64,000 nt of DNA, from positions 1-64,000 of the forward strand of contig NZ_QFLI01000008.1 in NCBI RefSeq assembly GCF_003202155.1. Direction: 5' to 3'. The notes below the pieces were generated by a model. That model saw nothing but the letters and a program-made list of their open reading frames with translations, did no database searches and was not told where the DNA came from. Source of the stretch: Marinifilum breve (GTDB lineage: Bacteria; Bacteroidota; Bacteroidia; Bacteroidales; Marinifilaceae). Shown here one piece after another: positions 1 to 8,969 of this stretch (positions are counted from its first letter, which is position 1; each line of letters starts with the position of its first letter). Position numbers and translations under genes: made by a program.

Positions 1-651
1 TGTTACCACAACCTCAGCCAATTGCTCTGACGAAACGGTTAATGTAATATTTAAATGAGTCTGGTTGGTCACAAGAACCTCTTGAGGCTCCATTCCAATA
101 AAAGAAAACACCAGAGTAATCTCTCCATCTGGCAGTTCTAATAAAAAATTTCCATCAAAATCAGTAGATACACCTGTATTTGAACCCTTTATAACTACAG
201 AAACTCCAGGAAGAGGCAAGCCCTTATCATCGATTACGGTTCCTTTTATTTCTTTTTGCTGCTGTTGATCTTGAATCACAGGTTCTGGAGCTCTTTCCAC
301 AATCATGATCACATCATCTTGAAATTTACATTCCAAATCTGTTTCTTCAAAGACCTCACTCAAAACTTCCTCAACAGTAATATTTCCTACATCTAAATCA
401 ATGGCTTGCAATCCTTCAATTTTATCTTCGTTAAAGATAAAACGTAAACCAGTTTGAGTTTTAATTTCATTTAGTACTTCTAATATGGTAGCATCTTCAA
501 ACTGCATACTTACTCTTTGGTTTTGAGAATAAATACTTGCAGAGGCTCCAAATGAAATTAATAGTACTAATAGAATAGTTATTTTCATTTCCACGAGGAT
601 TTTAAGCCATTTCCTTTGATGGAAATGTGCAAACAAATTGTTTTTTTTCAT
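1..651 (-). CDS. SusC/RagA-like TonB-dependent receptor, N-terminal part (runs off the window)
   Basis: Open frame from the ATG at 651 to the window edge (217 codons, no stop), so the gene is cut by the window, not by mutation. An alternative start is the ATG at 588, directly before a hydrophobic signal peptide (MKITILLVLLISFGASAS). Residues about 48-118 look like the STN domain used to signal to a FecR anti-sigma factor. Residues about 131-215 form a carboxypeptidase-regulatory-like beta domain. The last visible residues, EVVVT, match the start of the TonB/plug region of SusC proteins. The expected role is outer-membrane import of an oligosaccharide together with a SusD partner beyond the window. 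It lies directly downstream of the fecR-like and sigma genes, the usual layout of a regulated polysaccharide-utilisation locus. The substrate cannot be read from this part. Confidence 0.9.
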   Translation of the reverse strand, partial: MKKNNLFAHFHQRKWLKILVEMKITILLVLLISFGASASIYSQNQRVSMQFEDATILEVLNEIKTQTGLRFIFNEDKIEGLQAIDLDVGNITVEEVLSEVFEETDLECKFQDDVIMIVERAPEPVIQDQQQQKEIKGTVIDDKGLPLPGVSVVIKGSNTGVSTDFDGNFLLELPDGEITLVFSFIGMEPQEVLVTNQTHLNITLTVSSEQLAEVVVT

Positions 652-663
652 AATTTTGTAATG

Positions 664-752
664 AAATGAGTTAAAATTTGAATAGAAACCGCCAAGTATC
701 TATTCGATAATTGATTTCGAAACGGAAGGATCTGCAAATCTTTCCGTTTTTT
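664..752 (+). ncRNA. candidate short RNA antisense to the susC leader
   Basis: A TAnnTTTG-type box (TAATTTTG, 651-658) on the plus strand is followed about 65 bp later by a plus-strand terminator. The start near 664 is inferred from the box. No -33 element with good spacing was found. The transcript would be about 90 nt and complementary to the 5' leader of the susC-like gene. Cis-antisense RNAs at this position, between the anti-sigma gene and susC, are known from Bacteroides polysaccharide loci; their presence here is inference. Confidence 0.3.
721..752 (+). terminator. intrinsic terminator pointing against susC/fecR
   Basis: Eleven-pair stem (721-731 with 738-748, one G-U pair) with a 6-nt loop and a T run on the plus strand only. 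Read on the minus strand the hairpin has no good T tail, so it is unlikely to serve the fecR/susC transcript. No protein gene on the plus strand ends here. Confidence 0.6.
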
Positions 753-764
753 ATTTAGAATTAA

Positions 765-1922
765 TTATTTAGCCATTACTACAATAGTATTTTTGTTAAT
801 TTCAAATTTCACATTTGAGGTTTCCTGTATAAAGTACAACAAACTACTCACATCAGCATATCTTTCCATATCACCCGAAAACCGGAAATCCTTGCATTTT
901 TCATTCATGTAAAACACCTTCACGTTGTACCAGCGTTCCAAACGCAACATGATATTTTCCAGTGATTCGTTCTCAAAAACAAAATCGCCATCCTTCCAGG
1001 CAATGTATGGTCGAACATTTACTTTTTGAATTTCGATTGTTCCCAATTGCATGTCTGCCAAGCTCAATTCTCCTGGCTTCAGTTTTTCTTCAGCACTTTT
1101 AGGACTAGCTCTTACACCAACTGAACCTTCTACCAAAACAGTTTTGATCTCTTCCTGACTGTAGGCATTGACACAAAACTCTGTTCCATACACCTTTACC
1201 TCCTGATCGTAAGAATTCACAATAAAAGCTTTGTCTTTATCATGAACCACATCGAAATAAGCTTCTCCTTTTAAGTACACTTTTCGATTTTTACCTGTAA
1301 ACTGCACTGGATAGCGCAACTCTGAATCAGCATTCAGCCAAACCCTGGTTCCATCGGCCAATTGCATGCTAAACTCATTTCCTCTAGCAGTTTTTAGTGT
1401 ATTGTAAATTAACCTGTCTGAAGTTGAATCACTCTTAGAATACTCCAAACCCGTTTCTGTATCCAAATGAATAAAAGAACCATCCTTTTCTTTGATCTGC
1501 TTAGTCTGATCTTCAATATCAACTCTCTTTCCAGTAGATAAAATCAACTGAGCCCCTTTCTTTCCTGGTAAAATAATTTGATTTGCTGAAATCAATTCCT
1601 GATTTTCATGATACTGATTCCATAAGTATGGAATCGAAAAGCCTAGAATAATTGCGATACTGGCTGCTGCTGCAAACCAGGTAATATAACGAATACGAGA
1701 ACTAAGGCGATTCTCAAATTTCCTCAATTCTTTATTGGTGTCGATTTGATTAGATTTTAAACTCCAACGCACAAACAAAGATTTTTTAAGAATCTTCTCA
1801 TAGATCTTTTGGTTCTCATCCGAAGAATTAATCCATGCTTCCACAGATTTACTTTCTTCAAGAATGAGATCTCCTGAAATGTAATCTACAATTTCCTGGT
1901 ATTTTTGGTCGGTAACATTCAT
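765..1922 (-). CDS. FecR family anti-sigma factor
   Basis: 385 residues, a normal length for the family. The N-terminal 75 residues form a cytoplasmic sigma-binding helical region. One membrane segment lies at about 79-99 (WFAAAASIAIILGFSIPYLW). The periplasmic FecR domain covers about 175-270 (GNEFSMQLADGTRVWLNADS, YLKGEAYFDV, VYGTEF), and a DUF4974 domain lies at the C-terminus (FENESLENIMLRLERWYNV). In this family the protein holds the ECF sigma factor inactive until the STN domain of the SusC receptor signals substrate binding. It lies between the sigma gene (72 bp upstream of its start, measured to the sigma stop) and the susC-like gene, which supports that wiring. Confidence 0.95.
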   Translation of the reverse strand: MNVTDQKYQEIVDYISGDLILEESKSVEAWINSSDENQKIYEKILKKSLFVRWSLKSNQIDTNKELRKFENRLSSRIRYITWFAAAASIAIILGFSIPYLWNQYHENQELISANQIILPGKKGAQLILSTGKRVDIEDQTKQIKEKDGSFIHLDTETGLEYSKSDSTSDRLIYNTLKTARGNEFSMQLADGTRVWLNADSELRYPVQFTGKNRKVYLKGEAYFDVVHDKDKAFIVNSYDQEVKVYGTEFCVNAYSQEEIKTVLVEGSVGVRASPKSAEEKLKPGELSLADMQLGTIEIQKVNVRPYIAWKDGDFVFENESLENIMLRLERWYNVKVFYMNEKCKDFRFSGDMERYADVSSLLYFIQETSNVKFEINKNTIVVMAK

Positions 1923-1994
1923 TTGTATTCCTATAAATTAAGTGCACTTTCACTACAAGTACAGGAAAAAATGAAAAACGGTTGACAAGAATAT

Positions 1995-2561
1995 CTATTT
2001 TTTTGAAAAAAAGTAAAAAAGAAAAAAATCTCCCAACTTATCAGAACTGGTTCTTAATGTTTTAAGAGAACGCACCAAATGGGTTTTTACAGTTTGAAGT
2101 GAAATATTTAACTCATCAGCAGTTTCCTGATATTTCATACCCCTCAAGTAAATACACTTGACAACTTCTCTCCCTCTTTCTGGTAATCTCTCAACTTCCT
2201 CCAGAATTTTGACTACAATTTCTTCTTTGTTCGATTCAAATTCATCGTAGATTTTATCGAAACTATCAATCCCAGTTGTGTCTTTAAGTACATCTATTTT
2301 TTCAAGCTTATTGTAACATGAATTCTTAACAGCAACATGCAAATAGGAGGGCAATTTATCTGGATTCCAATTTCGGTAAGTTTTTTTTCTCCAAATACCC
2401 ACAAAAAGTTCCTGCACCAAGTCTTGAGATTGATCCATATCGTTTAAAAAAGTATCAGCCCAAATCACTAAGGATTCAAAATACTTTTTAAAAAGTAGAT
2501 TCATTCCCTGCTTGTTATCAGTAGATAACAATTCGCATATGTACTTATCGGTGGTTCTCAT
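1995..2561 (-). CDS. RNA polymerase ECF-type sigma-70 factor
   Basis: Region 2 is seen in FKKYFESLVIWADTFLNDMDQSQDLVQELFVGIW and region 4 helix-turn-helix in LPERGREVVKCIYLRGMKYQETADELNIS, followed by QTVKTHLVRSLKTLR. The frame extends upstream to a GTG at 2663 and an ATG at 2639. I chose the ATG at 2561 because region 2 then begins about 20 residues in, as is usual for Bacteroidota ECF factors, and because the upstream extension matches nothing expected. It should direct RNA polymerase to the susC-like operon and be controlled by the FecR protein next to it. A terminator just upstream isolates it from the preceding lipoprotein gene. Confidence 0.9.
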   Translation of the reverse strand: MRTTDKYICELLSTDNKQGMNLLFKKYFESLVIWADTFLNDMDQSQDLVQELFVGIWRKKTYRNWNPDKLPSYLHVAVKNSCYNKLEKIDVLKDTTGIDSFDKIYDEFESNKEEIVVKILEEVERLPERGREVVKCIYLRGMKYQETADELNISLQTVKTHLVRSLKTLRTSSDKLGDFFLFYFFSKK

Positions 2562-2685
2562 GTTTGAATGGATGCTCCAAAGCTTGTAATTTTTTTTGTT
2601 TTCTGCAAACTCAATACTAAACTCAAGACCATTGACCATTTGACTTTTTTGATTTTTCAACACTTTATGTCTTTTTCTGACATAA

Positions 2686-2725
2686 ACAAAAAAAGAGCAG
2701 TCGAACCAACTACGACTACTCTTTT
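2686..2725 (-). terminator. intrinsic terminator after the DUF4369 lipoprotein gene
   Basis: Nine-pair stem (2695-2703 with 2713-2721, one G-U pair), extended by A-T pairs and followed on the minus strand by TTTTTTTG. It separates the upstream lipoprotein gene from the sigma factor gene. Confidence 0.8.
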
Positions 2726-2815
2726 ATCACCAACTAACTAACCTCATGTATTCTCTCCTCAAAAGGAAATAAACATGAAACTAAAACTTAATTTATCTAT
2801 TTCTACTAATTACTT

Positions 2816-3505
2816 TTATGGACATAACTGCCAATATAATGCTGTATCACTAAATCTTCTTCTGAAGATTTTTTTCATTTCCGCCTTGTGGCGTTTGTTG
2901 AATGAGTTATATTCCTTTTGAACAATCGCCATCACGATAGGTGAATTTGGATTTGCACGAACCGTTTTCACAATTGACATTCTACGACGAGATTGTGCCT
3001 TTTTGATATCTTTCTTGTAATCGAACATGGTAAATTCATCATCCTGTGATAACTTTCCACCATTTTCAATTTCTTCATTCTTTTGTTTTACCCATGCCAT
3101 TTTCTCTTTCACAGGAATAATATAAGCTGAATCCAATCGGTTGCAGTAAGCGTGATATTCCGATGCCAAATCATCTTTATAAACTGCAGGCTCTTTAATT
3201 TTTGATATATCACCAGCAACTGTAAAGCTTCCGTATTTGCTTACCCATATATCGAACTCACAATTTTCATTTGCATACATTGTGAATCGTACAGGCGGTT
3301 TAATTTCATTTGATCGGAACTCAAACTCGCCATCTACAACCTGGATGGTATCAATACATTTTTCACCAACTTTTTTATTGGTTTTCATTTTTACAACTAA
3401 AGATCCATTCTGAAGACCTTCAATTTCCCCCTTAATTTTTAAAGACTCTTGGTTACAAGCAAACATGAATAAACTTGCAATCAATAAATACCCTATCTTC
3501 TTCAT
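2816..3505 (-). CDS. DUF4369-type lipoprotein without a thioredoxin domain
   Basis: The chosen ATG at 3505 begins a clear lipoprotein signal, MKKIGYLLIASLFMFAC, with the lipobox ending at Cys17. The upstream frame adds 18 residues that would hide the signal, so I excluded them. Residues about 20-120 resemble DUF4369 (LKIKGEIEGLQNGSLVVK, IDTIQVVDGEFEFRS). In many Bacteroidota proteins this domain precedes a TlpA/thioredoxin domain. Here the protein ends at 229 residues after a charged helical region and has no CxxC motif. It probably sits in the periplasm or on a membrane surface. It may be a naturally short family member or a shortened one. Its function is unknown. Confidence 0.75.
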   Translation of the reverse strand: MKKIGYLLIASLFMFACNQESLKIKGEIEGLQNGSLVVKMKTNKKVGEKCIDTIQVVDGEFEFRSNEIKPPVRFTMYANENCEFDIWVSKYGSFTVAGDISKIKEPAVYKDDLASEYHAYCNRLDSAYIIPVKEKMAWVKQKNEEIENGGKLSQDDEFTMFDYKKDIKKAQSRRRMSIVKTVRANPNSPIVMAIVQKEYNSFNKRHKAEMKKIFRRRFSDTALYWQLCP

Positions 3506-3763
3506 TATTTTGTTATTTAAGTAGGTTAGGTGTTTATAAATTATTATTTGATTTTGCATGCTTTTACAGCACTTACAATAATATGACGCTCAATTCTAAT
3601 TTAGGGTGAATGAATGTTGATTATTTTTTGTTGAAAGAAAAAGAATTTAACATACAGCAGCGTGCTTTCTACAATCAGTTGACAGTTTTAAGTTAAAGGA
3701 AGCAAGAGCAAACTAAGAAGCAGAGTTCGACTCTTGGACTATTCGACCATTCCACTTATAAAA

Positions 3764-3791
3764 CAAAAAAAGCCCGGTATAAAACCGAGCT
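3764..3791 (-). terminator. intrinsic terminator after tdh
   Basis: Stem 3772-3778 with 3783-3789 (G+C-rich, one G-U pair), 4-nt loop, then a T run (TTTTTTTG) on the minus strand. It lies 30 bp after the tdh stop codon. The rest of 3506-3763 holds no gene and shows only weak heptamer-like repetition. Confidence 0.8.
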
Positions 3792-3821
3792 TCTCTATAT
3801 CATTTAATGGTAATACTTATT

Positions 3822-4853
3822 CTATTCCCAATCAAGAATTACTTTTCCGCAATCTCCTTTTTCCATGATTTCAAAACCTTTCTGGAATTCATCAGCTTTA
3901 AAGCGGTGTGTAATCATTGGTGATAGATCCAAACCACTCATTAGCATTTGTTCCATTTGGTACCAAGTTTCGTACATTTCACGACCATAGATTCCTTTCA
4001 ACTGAAGACTCTTAAAAATAATATCAGTCCAGTTTACAGTAGTTTGTGATGGTAGAATTCCCAATAATGAAATCTTACCTGAATTGTACATGTGACCAAC
4101 CATATCATTAAAAGCAGCTGGAGCACCTGAACATTCCAAACCTATATCGAAACCAATCATACCTAGTTCCTTGATTACATCATCTAAACTTTCTTCCATT
4201 GGATTGATTACACGATCGGCACCCATTTTCTTTGCCAACTCAATTCTGAAAGGATTGGTTTCCGTAGCAACAACATATCGTGCACCTGCAAATTTTGCTA
4301 CTGCAACACACATGCTACCAATTAAGCCAGCACCAGTTACCAATACATCTTCACCAATCAAAGGGAATGAAAGAGCTGTGTGAGTAGCATTTCCGAATGG
4401 ATCCATAATGGCTAGCATCTCATCAGGAATTTTGTCGCTCATTTTCATCAAGTTCGATGCTGGAATAGCAGCATACTCAGCAAAAATACCATCGATGTTT
4501 ACACCAATGCCTACTGTATTTTCACAAACATGCTTACGACCTCTTCTACAGTTACGACAGTGACCACAAGCAATGTGACCTTCACCTGTTACACGATCGC
4601 CAATTTCGAAACCAGTTACACCAGCTCCAATTTGAGCTACTTCACCAACATATTCGTGACCTATAATCATTCCTGGTTTGATGGTATTTTGCGACCATTC
4701 ATCCCACTTATAAATGTGTAAATCGGTACCACAAATTGCAGTTTTCTTAATCTTTACAAGAATGTCGTTTACTCCTACTTCAGGAATATCTACTTCTTCC
4801 ATCCAAAGACCTTTTTCTGGCTTGGATTTTACAAGAGCTTTCATTTTAGCCAT
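3822..4853 (-). CDS. tdh: L-threonine 3-dehydrogenase
   Basis: 343 residues, close to 341 in E. coli Tdh and recognisably similar throughout. The catalytic zinc site is seen at Cys41 (AICGTDLH) and His66-Glu67 (GHEYVGE). The structural zinc site is Cys96, Cys99, Cys102 and Cys110. The Rossmann motif is [12 protein letters not shown], and the family-typical [12 protein letters not shown] and GKVILDWE ends are present. It oxidises L-threonine with NAD+ to 2-amino-3-oxobutyrate, which 2-amino-3-ketobutyrate CoA ligase (Kbl) splits to glycine and acetyl-CoA. No kbl gene lies next to it here. The gene appears to be a single unit with its own terminator. Confidence 0.95.
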   Translation of the reverse strand: MAKMKALVKSKPEKGLWMEEVDIPEVGVNDILVKIKKTAICGTDLHIYKWDEWSQNTIKPGMIIGHEYVGEVAQIGAGVTGFEIGDRVTGEGHIACGHCRNCRRGRKHVCENTVGIGVNIDGIFAEYAAIPASNLMKMSDKIPDEMLAIMDPFGNATHTALSFPLIGEDVLVTGAGLIGSMCVAVAKFAGARYVVATETNPFRIELAKKMGADRVINPMEESLDDVIKELGMIGFDIGLECSGAPAAFNDMVGHMYNSGKISLLGILPSQTTVNWTDIIFKSLQLKGIYGREMYETWYQMEQMLMSGLDLSPMITHRFKADEFQKGFEIMEKGDCGKVILDWE

Positions 4854-5072
4854 GATGATGTATGTGTTTGTTGTTTTTGTTGAAAATCTAAACTGTTCTT
4901 TCCTACAGATTTAATCAATCCATTTCTGTAAAAAAGCCTCACACAAAGTAAAAAAACTTGACCTTAAATTCAAGCCCTAGCTCACCTATTAAGTAAATAA
5001 AACTGAATGTCCCAAATTGCAGCTTAAGAATTAGTCGAAATTGCGGATATTGATTCCTTATTCCAGTAATAT

Positions 5073-6518
5073 TTACTCCGAATACTCAATTTTAAAATAA
5101 TTAACCCCAGAATTATTAACAGACTGCAATTTTCCTGCTCTTTCAATTCGGTCGATAGCAATATCACTAATAAAAGAAAATCCCAATTTGTAACCAGCAG
5201 AATTCACAGCAAGCTTTTCATTCTTTTGAATACAGATAAACCTTCGATTTGAATCCGGTGAAAAGTTCATTTTGTAAATGGCATGAGCCGTAGAAGCCGA
5301 ACCGGCAAAAATATCCAGTACAATATCTTCCTTATCCATTAACTGATCGAAAAGAAATATTAGCAAGTCCGTAGGTTTTGGATGTTTAAATGGTATTTCT
5401 TCAGGATACAAGTCTTTCAACTCCTTTGTCCCCCTTAATCCTGGAATATCTGTAATGATTGAAGAGAGTGGTTTTTTCTCACTTCTCAATTCATTGCGAT
5501 ATTTCTTCAGTAAAAATCGCTTCCCTTTTTCTTTTGGAAATACCATTTTTCCTGATTTCGTCCACTCTTCTACTCTTGCCTTTGAAAAAGCCCAATACCT
5601 GCCATTGGGTGGCAAATATTCTTCCTGTGTATTGGGATTCACGATTGGAAATCTTGCATTCTCATTGCCACTAGCTGCAGTCGGATTATCTGGAATCCAA
5701 TCTCCATTTTCATCATGATCAGGATTAGAATAATTCGAGAAATCCTTTTCTTCTCCTTTAAACTTTAGCTTTGATTTATCCTTGGCATAAACAAGAATGT
5801 ACTCATGAATTGTTGAGAACAAGTTGGCCGAATCATTACTAATACTTCGGTTCTCCCAGATAAAACAACCTACAAAATTCTCTTCCCCATACACCTCATT
5901 ACAAATCAACTGTAAATTGTTTTTCTCCGATTCATCAATCGATATTACTACAGCCCCATCATCGGTTAAAAGGTCTTTTGTAAGTATCAATCTAGGGAAA
6001 ATCATATTCAGCCATTGAGTATGAATTTCTCCACTTTCAATTTTGTGTTGGGTAAGTTCATCAACCCTACCAATATTAAATTGATTCAGATATTCAAGAT
6101 AATCATCTTCTGCCAAATGGTAATTATCACTAAAAGCAAAGTTCTTACCCGTATTGTAAGGCGGATCGATATAAATCAATTTAATTTTCTCTTGATAATC
6201 CTTCCTTAGAAGTTTAAGAGCATCCAAGTTATCTCCTTCAATAAATCGGTTCTCGGAGTTTTTAGGTAAAATCGATTTCTCTTTTACAAAAACAAGCTCT
6301 GCATCACAATTTGCTTTAGCAGAATCAAGAGCTAGTTTTTTATCGTACCATGAAAGCTCATAGTTTGTATGATCAATAAAGGCATCTTCACCAACAAAAG
6401 CTTTCAACTTTTGAATATCAAGTACTCCTCCTTCAAATAACTCAGGCAAAATTGCCTTCAATTCTCTTAATTGCCTTTGCTTTTTATATGAACTTAAAAG
6501 TGATGATTTATTGGTCAT
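5073..6518 (-). CDS. type III-like (beta class) adenine-specific DNA methyltransferase
   Basis: 481 residues. The catalytic motif DPPYNTG is at about 118-124. The AdoMet-binding motif LDIFAGSAST is near 402-411, so the motif order is catalytic first, as in beta-class N6-adenine methyltransferases such as type III Mod subunits. The central part (about 200-330) would hold target recognition. It has no Res-type helicase/nuclease gene on either side: downstream is tdh and upstream is a 66-residue unknown protein. It is also shorter than many Mod proteins. It may therefore act alone as an epigenetic regulator or be the relic of a restriction system. The recognition site cannot be predicted. Confidence 0.88.
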   Translation of the reverse strand: MTNKSSLLSSYKKQRQLRELKAILPELFEGGVLDIQKLKAFVGEDAFIDHTNYELSWYDKKLALDSAKANCDAELVFVKEKSILPKNSENRFIEGDNLDALKLLRKDYQEKIKLIYIDPPYNTGKNFAFSDNYHLAEDDYLEYLNQFNIGRVDELTQHKIESGEIHTQWLNMIFPRLILTKDLLTDDGAVVISIDESEKNNLQLICNEVYGEENFVGCFIWENRSISNDSANLFSTIHEYILVYAKDKSKLKFKGEEKDFSNYSNPDHDENGDWIPDNPTAASGNENARFPIVNPNTQEEYLPPNGRYWAFSKARVEEWTKSGKMVFPKEKGKRFLLKKYRNELRSEKKPLSSIITDIPGLRGTKELKDLYPEEIPFKHPKPTDLLIFLFDQLMDKEDIVLDIFAGSASTAHAIYKMNFSPDSNRRFICIQKNEKLAVNSAGYKLGFSFISDIAIDRIERAGKLQSVNNSGVNYFKIEYSE

Positions 6519-6596
6519 GATGTTAAGGTAAGCGATAATCTGTAACGCAAACCTAACACATTTCCCATTGGTAAAAAAATTTGATTGTATCGCAGC

Positions 6597-6797
6597 CTAA
6601 CACTCTTCAGCTACCAATAGCTTCTCATATAAATAATCATCATTACCAGTTATCCTTACTGTATATGCATCTTCAGGTAAGTTTTCTGGCAAGGATTCTT
6701 CACAAAATCGTTTTAACGAGTCAAAACTCAAATATACAACATCACCTGCAAGATTAATCACCTCAATTCTGTACATTCCTTCTTTATATATTTCCAT
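6597..6797 (-). CDS. small conserved-looking hypothetical protein
   Basis: 66 residues, starting MEIYKEGMYRIEVINLAGDVV. It is acidic and soluble, with a predicted beta-rich first half (MYRIEVINLAGDVVYLSF) and no signal peptide. It lies 78 bp upstream of the methyltransferase gene in the same direction, so co-transcription is possible. I do not recognise the family. It is supported by an ATG start, good codon use and no overlap with another gene, but remains only probable. Confidence 0.5.
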   Translation of the reverse strand: MEIYKEGMYRIEVINLAGDVVYLSFDSLKRFCEESLPENLPEDAYTVRITGNDDYLYEKLLVAEEC

Positions 6798-6982
6798 GAT
6801 TATTAGATTGTAGTTTCGTTAATACTAATTTACAAAAAACATTTTCAGGTAATGTTTTATATAGGTTAATTTAAACTGATTTAATTATTACAATCAAAGT
6901 TAAACAGTCGAAGAGTCTTGAAAATTAAAATAACAGAACTTCAACTTTGCTAAACAACCAACTGATAAATACTCATTGATCA

Positions 6983-7011
6983 TTGTTAACTGCCAATTGT
7001 TATTACCTTTG
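6983..7011 (+). promoter_or_regulatory. Bacteroidota-type promoter before the helicase gene
   Basis: TTG at 6983-6985, an 18-bp spacer and TACCTTTG at 7004-7011, matching the TAnnTTTG -7 box. The box ends only 5 bp before the ATG at 7016, so the mRNA would have almost no leader. Confidence 0.55.
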
Positions 7012-7015
7012 CGGC

Positions 7016-8329
7016 ATGCAAATAAAGACTGAAGATATTTTAAAGAAGCTGGGCATTCAGGAATTGAATGAGATGCAAAATGTTTGTGCAAAATCGTGGG
7101 TAAAATCGAATGATTTAATTCTATTATCGCCTACGGGTTCCGGAAAAACACTAGCATTTCTTTTGCCAATGTTGAAAGATTTAAATCCCGAACAAGATGG
7201 AGTTCAGGCGCTTGTTCTTTCTCCTGCTAGAGAATTGTCTTTGCAGATTGAATCAGTTTTTAAGGATATGGGAACTTCCTATAAAGTGAATTGCTGTTAT
7301 GGTGGTCATTCTATGCGAATTGAAAAGAATAATTTGCAAAATCCTCCTTCAGTTTTAATAGGAACTCCGGGTAGAGTTGCCGATCACATTCGCAGAGAGA
7401 ATTTTGACACATCAGGAATTAAGTTCCTGATTCTTGATGAGTTCGATAAGGCCCTTGAATTGGGATTCCAAAAAGAAATGACTGAAGTTATTAAATCATT
7501 ACCTCGAAATGTAAAGAAGGTGCTTACATCAGCTACCCAAGGAATTGAAATTCCTGAGTTTGCGCGAATGAATTCACCTAAGGAAATAAACTTTCTGCCA
7601 AAGCAAAAAACAATTGCTTTAACTCAAAGAAAAGTAATGGCCAACGATAAAGACAAGCTAGATGCATTGTATAGACTCATATGCACAGTTGGAGATCAAC
7701 CTGGCTTGGTTTTTTGCAATCACAGAGATGCGGTTGAACGAATTGCTGATTTGCTAAAGGAACAAAATATCAGTTGCGATATATTTCATGGAGGATTGGA
7801 GCAAGCTGACAGGGAACGTGCTTTGATCAAATTCAGAAATGGTAGCAATCACTTGTTAATTACTACTGATTTGGCATCAAGAGGTTTGGACATCCCTGAA
7901 ATTCAAAATGTGATTCATTACCAATTGCCAAAAGTTGAGGAAGCATTTATTCACAGAAATGGTAGAACGGCCAGAATGCATGCGAAAGGAAATTCCTTTA
8001 TTGTATTGGCCGAAGAAGAAAAAGTCCCTGAATTTATATCTGATGATATTCCCTATTTCTCTCTTAAAAGTGAAGTACAAATCCCCAACGCTCCCATTTG
8101 GGAAACCCTTTATATTGGTTTAGGAAAGAAAGAGAAAATCAATAAGGTAGATTTGGTTGGCTTCTTCTTTAAAAAAGGAAACTTACAAAAAGATGAACTT
8201 GGAAAAATTGATGTATTGGACCATACTTCTTACGTAGCTGTAAAGAGAGGTCTTGGTAAAAAGCTTGCTAATCAATTGAAGAACGAAAGAGTAAAGAAAA
8301 AGAAGATTAAGATTCAAGTTTCAAGATAA
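7016..8329 (+). CDS. DEAD-box ATP-dependent RNA helicase, DbpA-like
   Basis: 437 residues from the ATG at 7016; an upstream in-frame start would fall inside the promoter. Helicase motifs in order: Q motif (ELNEMQ, about 16-21), Walker A SPTGSGKT (38-45), PARELSLQI, GTPGR, motif II written as DEFD (141-144), SAT (172-174), LVFCN, TTDLASRGLDIP and HRNGRTAR. The tail from about 360 (ETLYIGLGKKEKI) matches the DbpA-type RNA-binding domain, which in E. coli DbpA targets 23S rRNA during 50S assembly. A basic end (VKKKKIKIQ) follows. The role is probably ribosome assembly or RNA remodelling. DEFD and HRNGR are variants of the usual DEAD and HRIGR. Confidence 0.92.
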   Translation: MQIKTEDILKKLGIQELNEMQNVCAKSWVKSNDLILLSPTGSGKTLAFLLPMLKDLNPEQDGVQALVLSPARELSLQIESVFKDMGTSYKVNCCYGGHSMRIEKNNLQNPPSVLIGTPGRVADHIRRENFDTSGIKFLILDEFDKALELGFQKEMTEVIKSLPRNVKKVLTSATQGIEIPEFARMNSPKEINFLPKQKTIALTQRKVMANDKDKLDALYRLICTVGDQPGLVFCNHRDAVERIADLLKEQNISCDIFHGGLEQADRERALIKFRNGSNHLLITTDLASRGLDIPEIQNVIHYQLPKVEEAFIHRNGRTARMHAKGNSFIVLAEEEKVPEFISDDIPYFSLKSEVQIPNAPIWETLYIGLGKKEKINKVDLVGFFFKKGNLQKDELGKIDVLDHTSYVAVKRGLGKKLANQLKNERVKKKKIKIQVSR

Positions 8330-8447
8330 ATTATAGTCTTCAGCAGACAGCTTACAACCATCAGCAAAAAATATCTGTCATTTGAAAACTATCGAGATAA
8401 GTCGAGGATCGACTATTTCACTTTTTTACCTTTTGACTATTTGACTT

Positions 8448-8858
8448 TTATTCTCCAAATAAGTTATCAAGAAATCGAGTAAAGGAACTACCTGACTTTT
8501 TCTCTGTTGGGTATACCTCTTCTTTTGTAGAAATCATCTTATAGATATTTCCCCAATCAGGAATGCCCCCAATATTTCTATCGTCGATGTACAAATCGGC
8601 ATAAATTTTACGGCTTACACTTTCATCAAACTCCTCTTCTGGATAGTTCTTATTAACAGCATAAAATACCAAACCTTTGCTTTCGCAGTAATCCACAGCT
8701 TCGTACAATAAAGCACCTGTTCGGTAGGTCCATAGAATAAGCTGGTGTCCTTCTTTTTGCAATTCAAGTAAACTTTCAACTGCAAAAGGAATTTCAGCTC
8801 CTATTTGAGGGTATTTATGTTGCACTATGGTTCCATCAAAATCAACAGCAATAATCAT
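8448..8858 (-). CDS. small HAD-like hydrolase
   Basis: 136 residues. The HAD nucleophile motif is at the N-terminus (IIAVDFDGTI), followed by a motif II-like ILWTYRT and acidic motif IV residues (DLYIDDRN). It resembles the short Bacteroides HAD protein BT0820. There is no cap domain of note and no signal peptide, so it is likely a cytoplasmic phosphatase for a small substrate. It stands alone downstream of the capsule cluster, after that cluster's terminator. The substrate is unknown. Confidence 0.8.
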   Translation of the reverse strand: MIIAVDFDGTIVQHKYPQIGAEIPFAVESLLELQKEGHQLILWTYRTGALLYEAVDYCESKGLVFYAVNKNYPEEEFDESVSRKIYADLYIDDRNIGGIPDWGNIYKMISTKEEVYPTEKKSGSSFTRFLDNLFGE

Positions 8859-8929
8859 GAATTTCTTATTAAGGGAATAATACTCCCTTTAAATTTATAG
8901 AATTAATCTTAGCTTTCTAAGATTATGCA

Positions 8930-8962
8930 AAAGAAAAAGGTTCGAAAAATTTCGAACCTTAG
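8930..8962 (-). terminator. intrinsic terminator closing the capsule operon
   Basis: Perfect 10-pair stem (8937-8946 with 8951-8960), 4-nt loop, then a T-rich run on the minus strand. It lies just after the stop of the Wzc-like gene, so it marks the 3' end of the roughly 29-kb capsule unit. Confidence 0.85.
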
Positions 8963-8969
8963 TTTATTT

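Noticed and set aside
6900-7091. 63-codon minus-strand frame overlapping the helicase start
   Set aside because: It lies across the helicase promoter and 5' coding region on the other strand; random composition.
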